Shown here: positions 15,253 to 22,271 of the stretch, piece after piece | How the letters are laid out: every line of letters starts with the position of its first letter | Position numbering within the stretch: position 1 is the stretch's first letter | Source: CAZADH01 sp964483805 | GTDB lineage: Bacteria; Muiribacteriota; Ozemobacteria; Ozemobacterales; Ozemobacteraceae | Assembly (NCBI GenBank): GCA_964483805.1 | Contig: CAZADH010000027.1 | Span: 1-32,942, forward strand | Direction: 5' to 3' | DNA: 32,942 nt | Position numbers and translations under genes: made by a program | The notes under the pieces: model-generated | Seen by the model: only the letters and a program-made list of their open reading frames with translations | What the model was told of the DNA's origin: nothing | Databases searched by the model: none

Positions 15253-15669
15253 GTGGCAAGCGTGGCCGATACGCATCTGGTGCCTCGCCACAAGGCCGAT
15301 TACGCGGCCTGCGATCGGTTGCGGGCGGCGCCCGACGAACAGGTGCGACCCTTGCTTCCCGAGCTGCTCACCTGGCTGCAAGATATCAACTGGCCGGTGG
15401 CACCACGGGTGGTCGACCGCATTCGCTCAATGGGAGGGGATCTGGTGCCGCCGGTGAGAGAAATACTTTGTAGTGACGATGGTATATGGAAATACTGGGT
15501 ATTGACGCAATTGCTGCCGGTCGTCGATGCGGCGGTGGTCGGTGAACTGCGCGCTGACGTCGTCCGCCTGGCGACCACGCCGACACCGCACGATCGTGCC
15601 GACGAGGTCGACATCGCCGCGCGCGAGTTGCTGGATGCCGCCGGGGTCGGCCCGCGGCCGGAGAGGTGA
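15253..15669 (+). CDS. DUF5071-like small protein
   Basis: 138 residues from a GTG start 2 nt after phoU (GTG 15262 is an alternative; neither has a clear ribosome binding site). The sequence VPRHKADYAACDRLRA, PLLPELLTWLQDINWPVAPRVVDRIRSMG and SDDGIWKYWVLTQLL fits the DUF5071 pattern of short HEAT-like helical proteins of unknown function. A patch at about 15460-15520 uses AT-rich rare codons. It ends 3 nt before the AAA ATPase gene and is on the same strand, so it may belong with the next two genes rather than with pst. Confidence 0.7.
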   Translation: MASVADTHLVPRHKADYAACDRLRAAPDEQVRPLLPELLTWLQDINWPVAPRVVDRIRSMGGDLVPPVREILCSDDGIWKYWVLTQLLPVVDAAVVGELRADVVRLATTPTPHDRADEVDIAARELLDAAGVGPRPER

Positions 15670-15672
15670 GCC

Positions 15673-17229
15673 ATGCTCAAAGCGATTGGACTGGAAAACT
15701 TCAAGCCGTTTGGCGCGCGTCAGGTGTTGCCGTTGTCGCGCATAACCTTGATCTACGGACCGAACTCGGGTGGCAAGAGTTCGCTCATCCAGGCCCTGAT
15801 GCTGTTGCGGCAGACGGTCGAAGACCAGCGGCTCGGGCGTTCGTCGTTGATTCCGCGCGGAAAATACGTCGATCTGGGGAGCTTTCGTTCGTTGCTGCAC
15901 CGGCACGACAGCACGCGCGAGCTGGGGTTGAGTTTCACGTTCGCCCCGGCGGCCGATCCCGATGCGGTGGCGCATGCCGGCAGTGTTCTGACCGCCGGTG
16001 CCGATCGCGAAGTGAACCTGGCTTTTCGGGCCGCGGCAACCCCCGGGGGCCGGCAGGCGGAGCACTCACGCTTGTGCGGCGTCGGCTATCGTCTGCACGG
16101 TGACCCGGGGTTGGAAATCCGGCTCGTGCGGCCGAATAACGCGCGAGCGGCAGGGGCCAACGGTGGCGCGACACCCGCTTCCGTCGACGTGGCAGCGGCC
16201 GATGCCGGTCACGATCCGGTTGAGTTCGGGTTTTCCGAGCGGGCGTCCGCGGCGTCGCTGGCCGCGTACTACTGTGCGATCAAGTCGGCGGCGGGCGCGA
16301 AAAGCAGTCGGACCGGTGCCGATCCCCTCGAAGCGGGGGAAGTCACCGCCGCCATCGCCGACGACGCCATCCTCGCTCCCGAGTTCCTGCCGGTGCGGTT
16401 TTCCGATCGCACGCCGTTCAACCCGCGCGACGTCACCTGGTTCCTCAGCCGCGTGCTCGATGATTTCGGGCACGAGTTTGGGGCGATGCTGTCGTCGGTG
16501 TCGTATCTGGGGCCGCTGCGCAATCCACCGGCGCGACACTACCTCGTCGTGGGCGGCGCCGGGACGTCGGTCGGCGTCAGCGGGGAACATGCCCCGACTC
16601 TGATCTACCGGCAGGGGCAGGCCATCACATCGCAACTCAATGCCTGGTTCGAGGCGTTCGACATCCCGTACACCCTGGCGGTCAAGGCGATCGGCGACGA
16701 CGAGGTCACGGGCGAGTTGATTGCGCTGACGCTGGTCGACCGGCGCCTGAACACGCCGGTCTCGCCGTCCGATGTCGGCTTCGGCATCGGCCAGTTGCTG
16801 CCCATTCTGGTCGAGGGTGCCCTGGCAAGGCACCGCGTGCTCTGCGTCGAACAGCCGGAAATTCACCTGCACCCGCGCTTGCAGGCGCGGTTGGGCGACT
16901 TTTTCGCCGCCACCGCCGGACTCTCATTGCCGGGCATTGCCGGATCGGCCGCCATTGGACGGCAAGGGGCACCACTCGATGGTTTCGGGCCGAACCAATG
17001 GTTGATCGAGACGCACAGCGAAGCGCTGATGCTGCGCTTGCAACGACACGTGCGCGAGGGGCACATCGCACCCGACGACATCTCGGTGTTGTACGTGGCC
17101 CCCGGCGAGAGCGGCAGTCGCATCGTGCCGTTGCGCCTCGACGAGCACGGCGAGTTTCGCGACGAGTGGCCCGACGGCTTCTTCGAAGAGAGTTACCGTG
17201 AACTGTTCGGGCGCGGGGGCGGGGCGTGA
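15673..17229 (+). CDS. AAA ATPase of the DUF3696 / OLD-like group
   Basis: A 518-residue SMC/OLD-type ATPase. Walker A is IYGPNSGGKSSL (Lys35), with the N-terminal strand LENFKPFG typical of RecF-like ATPases. A long, variable insert (about 90-250) has low-complexity Ala/Gly stretches. Then come Walker B VLCVEQPEIHLHPRLQARLGDFFA (about 390) and the H-switch WLIETHSEALMLRLQRH. The C-terminus FRDEWPDGFFEESYRELF matches the DUF3696 signature. Such ATPases are frequent in anti-phage and other conflict systems, paired with an effector gene; the next gene overlaps by 4 bp (GTGA) and is a good partner. Start ATG has GGAGAGG 6 nt upstream. The defence role is inferred. Confidence 0.85.
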   Translation: MLKAIGLENFKPFGARQVLPLSRITLIYGPNSGGKSSLIQALMLLRQTVEDQRLGRSSLIPRGKYVDLGSFRSLLHRHDSTRELGLSFTFAPAADPDAVAHAGSVLTAGADREVNLAFRAAATPGGRQAEHSRLCGVGYRLHGDPGLEIRLVRPNNARAAGANGGATPASVDVAAADAGHDPVEFGFSERASAASLAAYYCAIKSAAGAKSSRTGADPLEAGEVTAAIADDAILAPEFLPVRFSDRTPFNPRDVTWFLSRVLDDFGHEFGAMLSSVSYLGPLRNPPARHYLVVGGAGTSVGVSGEHAPTLIYRQGQAITSQLNAWFEAFDIPYTLAVKAIGDDEVTGELIALTLVDRRLNTPVSPSDVGFGIGQLLPILVEGALARHRVLCVEQPEIHLHPRLQARLGDFFAATAGLSLPGIAGSAAIGRQGAPLDGFGPNQWLIETHSEALMLRLQRHVREGHIAPDDISVLYVAPGESGSRIVPLRLDEHGEFRDEWPDGFFEESYRELFGRGGGA

Positions 17230-18212
17230 TCGTTCGTTTTGCCGTCGAGCCCGAGGCGCTGTTGTTGCCGCGGTTCGACGCACCCTTGCGCCGTGCCGTG
17301 CACCAGCGCCTGCTCGACCTGTGGCGCCGCGTCGGTCTGCTTGTGTTTGATGGAACGCGATTCGGCGATTCGGCGTTGGCGGCGGTTGTCGAGCAGTTGC
17401 CGCAAGACCTGCGCGTGCGATGGCAGGCGTCGCTCAAACAGAATCGCCTGATGCCGCTCGGCGAAGGCTTTTCAGGATGGGCCGCGCTCGAGTCGCCCGA
17501 GCAGTTGCGCGCCGTTGCCGACAAGATCGATCTGGTTTGTTGCGAAGAGACGCGGGCGCAGATCCTCGGGGTGCCCGCCGACCAGGAAGCATGGGCCTGT
17601 CCGGACCCACGCCTCGAGATCTGCCGCTTCGATTGCATCGATCAGGCGGCGGCGTTCCGGCGGGCGCAGGTGCTGGCCGAAGAAGACGTGCCGGCGGGCA
17701 CGCGCGTCGATGATCTTTATCAGGAGCGCTTTGCCGTGCTCGCTGAACATTGCCAGCATGTCGTCATCGTCGATCGTTACGCCTGGCAGCGGTTTCACGA
17801 ACGCACCGGCGGCGGGCGCAACAGTGGGTTGGCCTGGTTGCTCAGTCGTCTCGATGGCTGTCGCCGGGTTCACCAGGTGATCGTCTATTCGAGCATACCG
17901 GATACATACACTGTACAGCAGGTGTCGGCCTGGGGCGCGGAGCGGTTCGACCTGCTGCGGCGCGGCGGCATCGGCGAGTTGCGCGTCCACCTGTGCTCCT
18001 CCAAGACGTTCGGTACCATCGCCCACGACCGCTACGTGCGCTTCAACGATGCGGTGTGCTGGCTGGGCAGCGGTCTGGAAGCGTTCGAGGACCGCGAATC
18101 CCACCGCGCCGTCGGCTTCAACCTCGAAGTGCGGGGTGCCCACGTGCGCGATCTCGAGGCCCGCCTGGCTGCGGTCTCGCGCGAGTGGAAGTTCCCGGAA
18201 CGCCGCCGCTGA
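17226..18212 (+). CDS. Protein with MIT_C/phospholipase-D-like C-terminal domain, putative effector
   Basis: 328 residues. About residues 1-170 are not recognised. From about 175, HVVIVDRYAWQRF and SGLAWLLSRLDGCRRVHQVIVYSS look like the start of a PLD-like fold. AHDRYVRFNDAVCWLGSGLEAFE (His267 onward) then VGFNLEVRG closely follow the pattern of the MIT_C domain of eukaryotic MITD1 (HDREIRFNNGW...GRGLD.F), which is a PLD-like fold lacking the full HKD catalytic pair. Bacterial versions are known mainly as uncharacterised proteins near NTPases. The GTG start overlaps the ATPase stop by 4 bp. Function unknown; a nucleic-acid or membrane effector controlled by the ATPase is a reasonable guess. 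Confidence 0.65.
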   Translation: MIVRFAVEPEALLLPRFDAPLRRAVHQRLLDLWRRVGLLVFDGTRFGDSALAAVVEQLPQDLRVRWQASLKQNRLMPLGEGFSGWAALESPEQLRAVADKIDLVCCEETRAQILGVPADQEAWACPDPRLEICRFDCIDQAAAFRRAQVLAEEDVPAGTRVDDLYQERFAVLAEHCQHVVIVDRYAWQRFHERTGGGRNSGLAWLLSRLDGCRRVHQVIVYSSIPDTYTVQQVSAWGAERFDLLRRGGIGELRVHLCSSKTFGTIAHDRYVRFNDAVCWLGSGLEAFEDRESHRAVGFNLEVRGAHVRDLEARLAAVSREWKFPERRR

Positions 18213-18216
18213 GCGG

Positions 18217-19737
18217 TTACTCCATCGGGTGCAGGCCGAAGAAGCCCCGAATGCCGTCGAGGATCGAGCTGGCCATCGACGCGACCCGCTCGTTGCGATC
18301 GCCACCGCTTGTTTGATCGCGAGCGGATTGCAGGCCGACGCGACGATCGGCGAGGATCAGCGACATCTCGCGGGCGATCTCGGGGCGCGCTTCGAGAATA
18401 CTCTTGAACGACTCCTTGTCGAGTCGCCACGCCCGCACGTCGGTTTGGGCAATAACCGTCGCTGAACGCGGTTCGCCCGTGAGCAGCCCCATTTCGCCGA
18501 ACACATTGCCCGGTGCGAGGGTGGCCACCTTGCGCTCGTCGGTCTCGCCCATGTTGACGATGACATCGGCGTGGCCCTCGCTCAAGATATACAGCCAGTT
18601 TGCCGTGGCACCCTGGCGGGTCATGATCGAGCCGATGCCGAACGGTGCCGGCAGCAACCGGTCGGCCAGTTCGCGCATCTCGTCGTCGGTCAAGGAGCGG
18701 AACAGCTCGATCGACCGCAGCATTTCGCTGCGCCGGGCGAGTTCCTCGGACCGGCGGTGGGTGCGGTATTCCTCGGTCAGTTCGGTCACGAAAACCGCGT
18801 GCGCCGGTAGCGCCGGTGAAATGCCGTCGCGCTGCAAGGTCGAGAAGATGTTCATGCGCACCTTCGAATCGGTGGGGATATCCATGTTCGGGTCGGTGAC
18901 CCAGTAACGCACCGTGTATTTACCGACGCTGTCGCCGAAGTCCGAGAAAACCGTGTTTGCCTGTGGATCGGTGGCCACGTAGGGAATCTGCGCCGCTCGC
19001 AGTCCTTCGTTAACCGTGTTGATCACCTTGGCCGGCGGATGGCGGTAATCGACGGTGAACGGGATCTGTCGGCGCACGTACCCCGGTTTGCCGGCATGTC
19101 GCCCCTGGATGATGATCTTGTTCTTCATCATCACGCTGTTCGGGATGAGCAGGATCTCCCAGTTGGCGGTCTCGATCGCGGTGTAGCGCCAGCGGGTCTC
19201 GACCACGCGTCCCCACACCCCGTCGACGACGATGTACTCGCCGACGCGGATGGAGTCGTCGAGCTGAATCGACAGGCCGCCGAGGATGTTGCCCAGCGTA
19301 TCCTGCATCGAGAAACCGATCACGCCGGTCAAGACCGCCGACGTCGCGATCAGGCCATTGAGGTTGACGCCCTGCTGCTGCATGAACACCAAACCCCAGA
19401 CCAGTTGCCCGCCCGCGACGGTAACGTCTTGCAGAATGCGGGGCGAAGGAAACTTTGCCGCCGGCAGGACGAGCCGGAACGCGATGATGCCAAGAAGACC
19501 GATGAGCGCCGCCCCGGTGATGAACGTGCTGATCGCGCCGGCCATACGCCAGCCGGCGTCGGGTTGGGCGCTGTTGGCATACATGCTCAGCAGCACGCCA
19601 ATGATGCCCAACGCGAAGATCTTGGCGTTGAACAGGATGCCGCGACGCTCGTGCGGCGCCATGCGGTACAGGGCAACGATGACGACGACGGTCACCCAGA
19701 TCGTGGTGCCAAGCCGTTGTTGGATCAGGTCAAACAT
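18217..19737 (-). CDS. MscS-type mechanosensitive channel with C-terminal cyclic-nucleotide-binding domain
   Basis: 506 residues. Four hydrophobic segments lie in the first about 150 residues. An MscS core follows (VLTGVIGFSMQDTLGNILGGLSIQLDDSIRVGEYIVVDGVWGRVV, pore helix and beta domain). A cNMP-binding domain follows at about 350-470, with the phosphate-binding cassette FGEMGLLTGEPRSATV including the conserved Glu and Arg. MscS channels with this domain are known to be gated or modulated by cyclic nucleotides. Start ATG has GAGAGG about 10 nt upstream. It converges on the MIT_C-like gene with only 4 nt between the stops. Confidence 0.9.
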   Translation of the reverse strand: MFDLIQQRLGTTIWVTVVVIVALYRMAPHERRGILFNAKIFALGIIGVLLSMYANSAQPDAGWRMAGAISTFITGAALIGLLGIIAFRLVLPAAKFPSPRILQDVTVAGGQLVWGLVFMQQQGVNLNGLIATSAVLTGVIGFSMQDTLGNILGGLSIQLDDSIRVGEYIVVDGVWGRVVETRWRYTAIETANWEILLIPNSVMMKNKIIIQGRHAGKPGYVRRQIPFTVDYRHPPAKVINTVNEGLRAAQIPYVATDPQANTVFSDFGDSVGKYTVRYWVTDPNMDIPTDSKVRMNIFSTLQRDGISPALPAHAVFVTELTEEYRTHRRSEELARRSEMLRSIELFRSLTDDEMRELADRLLPAPFGIGSIMTRQGATANWLYILSEGHADVIVNMGETDERKVATLAPGNVFGEMGLLTGEPRSATVIAQTDVRAWRLDKESFKSILEARPEIAREMSLILADRRVGLQSARDQTSGGDRNERVASMASSILDGIRGFFGLHPME

Positions 19738-19836
19738 GATGACGGTCCTCTCGGGTCAGATTGCTGTCGGCCCAACCATGGCACCGACACCAGGACGAAG
19801 ACAATATACATACAATGTAGGAAATCCGTCATGGTC

Positions 19837-20550
19837 TCAGCGGAACTTCGCTGCCGGCAACCCGCGATAGTGACCGGTGATCGGGTAGGCGAACAGGATG
19901 TCTTCGACCTGGGCGCCGGCACCGATGTTGTGCACGATCAACGGGCGGACGCCGTCGGGCGTGCGTCGGTCGGTGACGATGCCGATGTGGGCCAGGTTGC
20001 CGGGCAGGTTCCAGGTCACGAGATCGCCGGGATGATAGTCGCTTGCCGCCGAAGAAACCGGAAGTTGCAGGCCTTGCCGGCGAAAGTAGACGGCCAGGTT
20101 GTGGACCCGGCGATGGTCGATGTTGGGGTCGGGGCGCTTCAGCCCCCAGTGGCGGGGGTAGACGGCGAAGTTGGCCTTCATGTCGCGGTGCACCAGTTGC
20201 TGCAAGTCGAACCCGACCGCGCGCCATGCGCGGATGACCACGTCACTGCACACGCCGCGATCGGGAGGTACATCGCCGCCCGGGTAAATCAGTTTCACGT
20301 ACGCCGGGTCGTACCGGATCGTCACCCCCACCTGGGCCAGGCCGGCCGCGACCACGCGGGCGAGACGATCGCCGCCGCTATTGCCGGGTTCGCCGGCGAA
20401 ACCGACCGCCGCGACGCCGCCAGTGAAATACAATAGCAATACGATGAAAGCGGCTCCCCGAGCGCCCTGAAGGCGGCGCCGCCCCGAGGCACGACGCGGC
20501 ATTTGTTCGCCGTTCACGGCGAGAGCCGCGGGCGAGAAGGAAGTGGGCAT
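19837..20550 (-). CDS. DUF1287 family exported protein
   Basis: 237 residues from the ATG at 20550. A basic N-terminus is followed by a hydrophobic segment (GAAFIVLLLYFTGGVAAVGFA), so the protein is exported. The DUF1287 domain shows VTIRYDPAYVKLIYPGGDVPPDRGVCSDVVIRAWRAVGFDLQQLVHRDM, then PDPNIDHRRVHNL, GDLVTWNLPGNLAHIGIVTD and VHNIGAG. The Cys in GVCSD and the His in LAHIGIV are laid out like an NlpC/P60-type papain-fold hydrolase, so a cell-wall role is likely but unproven. A longer reading frame reaches 20733 but crosses the promoter region and lacks a signal-like start. GAGGAG lies 13 nt upstream, longer than usual. Confidence 0.8.
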   Translation of the reverse strand: MPTSFSPAALAVNGEQMPRRASGRRRLQGARGAAFIVLLLYFTGGVAAVGFAGEPGNSGGDRLARVVAAGLAQVGVTIRYDPAYVKLIYPGGDVPPDRGVCSDVVIRAWRAVGFDLQQLVHRDMKANFAVYPRHWGLKRPDPNIDHRRVHNLAVYFRRQGLQLPVSSAASDYHPGDLVTWNLPGNLAHIGIVTDRRTPDGVRPLIVHNIGAGAQVEDILFAYPITGHYRGLPAAKFR

Positions 20551-20726
20551 ATCGATCGGCGATCTCCTCGAAGTTTCGCCCCGCCGTCGCAACCAGGAAC
20601 GACGAGAGGCATTTCGTGTCAGGATATCAGGTCGGTTGTCCTGTTTCCAGACCGTGGCAAAAACCGATGACGCAGATGCAACCTCTCTTTCGGCCACACC
20701 GCTTACATCGAGACACGTTGTTCTCT
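20551..20726. other. Divergent intergenic region, gene-free part
   Basis: This is the first part of the roughly 400-bp gap between the DUF1287 gene (leftward) and the radical SAM gene (rightward). I see no convincing gene here. It should hold the promoter of the DUF1287 gene, but I cannot pick out clear -35/-10 boxes for it. Confidence 0.5.
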
Positions 20727-20755
20727 TTGACACCGGCTTGCGGCGGCATTAAAAT
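20727..20755 (+). promoter_or_regulatory. Near-consensus sigma-70 promoter of the radical SAM operon
   Basis: TTGACA (20727-20732), 17 bp, TAAAAT (20750-20755). Initiation is expected near 20762, giving a leader of about 187 nt before the radical SAM start codon. Confidence 0.7.
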
Positions 20756-20827
20756 GAAACGCGCCGTTATCGCCTGTTTGGGGTACCGGCGGCAAGGGCA
20801 CCCGGCAAGCGTCATCTGCAGACGGGT

Positions 20828-20879
20828 CGTTTGCGCCGCCCGAAACTGACGTTTCGGGCCGCCATCGTGGCGGCAAACG
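20828..20879 (+). promoter_or_regulatory. Structured 5' leader element, possible three-way junction
   Basis: An outer 7-bp stem pairs CGTTTGC (20828-20834) with GCAAACG (20873-20879). Inside it are an 8-bp hairpin, CCCGAAAC (20839-20846) with GTTTCGGG (20851-20858) around a TGAC loop, and a second hairpin, CGCC (20860-20863) with GGCG (20869-20872) around ATCGT. The second hairpin can extend to 6 bp by trading with the outer stem. It lies about 66 nt into the predicted transcript and 69 nt before the start codon. It has no poly-U tail, so it is not a simple terminator. It matches no riboswitch class I recognise. Confidence 0.5.
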
Positions 20880-20948
20880 CCCACTTCGCGCATCCGTGCG
20901 CTCGGGACCGGGAACAACGTGTCAAAGTCATTCCAGGAGCGACTCTTC

Positions 20949-22271
20949 ATGCATGTCGCGATGATCGACCCGACAGTCTGGCATCAAGGCCGACTGTTGA
21001 AACTCGCGCGCATCGGGTATTTCCCGTTGACCCTGCCGCGCCTGGCGGCGCTGGTGCCGCCCGAACACCGGGTCACCGTTCTGCACGAGAAGTGCGAAGA
21101 GGTCGATGCCGAGGCGATCAACTGCGATGTGGCGATGTTCACGACCATGGGGTCGAACATCGTGCGAGCCGAGGAGCTGTCGGCCGTCTTTCGCCGGCGC
21201 GGTATTCCAACGGTTATCGGTGGCTATTGGGCCTCGTCGTTTCTCGATCGGTGCCGCGAGAATTTCGACGCGGTTGTGCTGGGTGATGGCGAGGGACTGA
21301 TGCCACGTTTGCTCGACGATGTTCGTCAGCAACGATTGCAGAAAGTGTACGAGAACCTGGCGCCGTCGCTCGCCGATCTGCCGTTGCCCCGCTACGATCT
21401 TGTCCCATCGCGCATGATTGGCGATATCATCCCGGTCGAAGCGTCGCGCGGGTGCCCGAATGCGTGCGGGTTCTGTGCGGTGTCGTCGGTGTACGGGTCC
21501 GTCCACCGCAAACGCCCGGTCGATCACGTGGTGCGTGAGATCGAGGCGGCGACCCGGGCCTGGGGCCGGTCGTTGATCTACTTCACCGACCCAAACTTCG
21601 CCGCCGATGCCCGCTTCGCCAAAGAGATCCTCCACCGGTTGGTGGGCCGTGGTGTGCGCTGGTTGGCCAGCGTCGACGTGCGGGCGGTCGCCGATCGCGA
21701 GTTTCTGCAACTGGCGCGGGCGAGCGGTTGCTTCTGCCTGCAAGTCGGCCTCGAAACAGTGTCGCCGGCATCGTTGGGCGAGGTCAACAAAGAGTTCACC
21801 GCGCGCGTCGATTTCTCGAAGTTGCTGGCCGGTGCCCGGGCCGAGGGCATTCCGATTGTTGCGTTGTTGATGTTTGGTTTCGACAACGACACCGCAGCGA
21901 CCTTTCGGCGCACCCTTGCCTTTCTCGAGCGCGAAAAGGTGCCGATGGCGGTGACCCACATCATGGCGCCGATCCCCGGTACACCGGTGTACGAGCGGCT
22001 GGGCCGCGAGGGCCGCTTGCTGTCGACCCCGTTGCGTGATGCCGACGGGTTGCACCTGTTTCACCAACCGCTGCGGATGTCGGCGGACGAGTTCATGCGG
22101 GAATACTGGCGTTTCAACGAGCGGGCCGCGAGTTTGCGGTCGCTCGCCCGTCGTTTTCTGCACCGCGACGTATGGCGCAACCCGATTGCCTATCTGATCA
22201 TGTTGGCGACCAATCTGTTTCTCGTTCGCAAAGTGATACAACGGCGTCTGCCGATGGGAATGTATGAATAG
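20949..22271 (+). CDS. B12-binding-domain radical SAM enzyme
   Basis: 440 residues. The N-terminal about 150 residues form a Rossmann-like cobalamin-binding-type domain (IPTVIGGYWAS, DAVVLGDGEGLMPRLL). The radical SAM domain has the CxxxCxxC cluster motif SRGCPNACGFCAVSS, then YFTDPNFAAD and LQVGLETVSP. A C-terminal hydrophobic segment (IAYLIMLATNLFLV) may tie it to the membrane. Members of this class do methylations, ring contractions or other C-C/C-P chemistry; the substrate cannot be read here. ATG 20949 is chosen because AGGAG (20935-20939) lies 9 nt upstream. The stop overlaps the next start by 8 nt. Confidence 0.88.
   Translation: MHVAMIDPTVWHQGRLLKLARIGYFPLTLPRLAALVPPEHRVTVLHEKCEEVDAEAINCDVAMFTTMGSNIVRAEELSAVFRRRGIPTVIGGYWASSFLDRCRENFDAVVLGDGEGLMPRLLDDVRQQRLQKVYENLAPSLADLPLPRYDLVPSRMIGDIIPVEASRGCPNACGFCAVSSVYGSVHRKRPVDHVVREIEAATRAWGRSLIYFTDPNFAADARFAKEILHRLVGRGVRWLASVDVRAVADREFLQLARASGCFCLQVGLETVSPASLGEVNKEFTARVDFSKLLAGARAEGIPIVALLMFGFDNDTAATFRRTLAFLEREKVPMAVTHIMAPIPGTPVYERLGREGRLLSTPLRDADGLHLFHQPLRMSADEFMREYWRFNERAASLRSLARRFLHRDVWRNPIAYLIMLATNLFLVRKVIQRRLPMGMYE

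Noticed and set aside
15673..18212. PARIS (AriA/AriB), Gabija or Septu
   Set aside because: The ATPase is broadly similar, but the partner shows no DUF4435/TOPRIM, UvrD helicase or HNH motifs.
19039..20436. A 465-residue plus-strand frame opposite the MscS and DUF1287 genes
   Set aside because: It crosses the gap between two real genes and has shadow-like composition.
20762..20948. Cobalamin or SAM riboswitch upstream of the radical SAM gene
   Set aside because: No B12 box or SAM-I/II core could be found by reading; only an unclassified structure is claimed.
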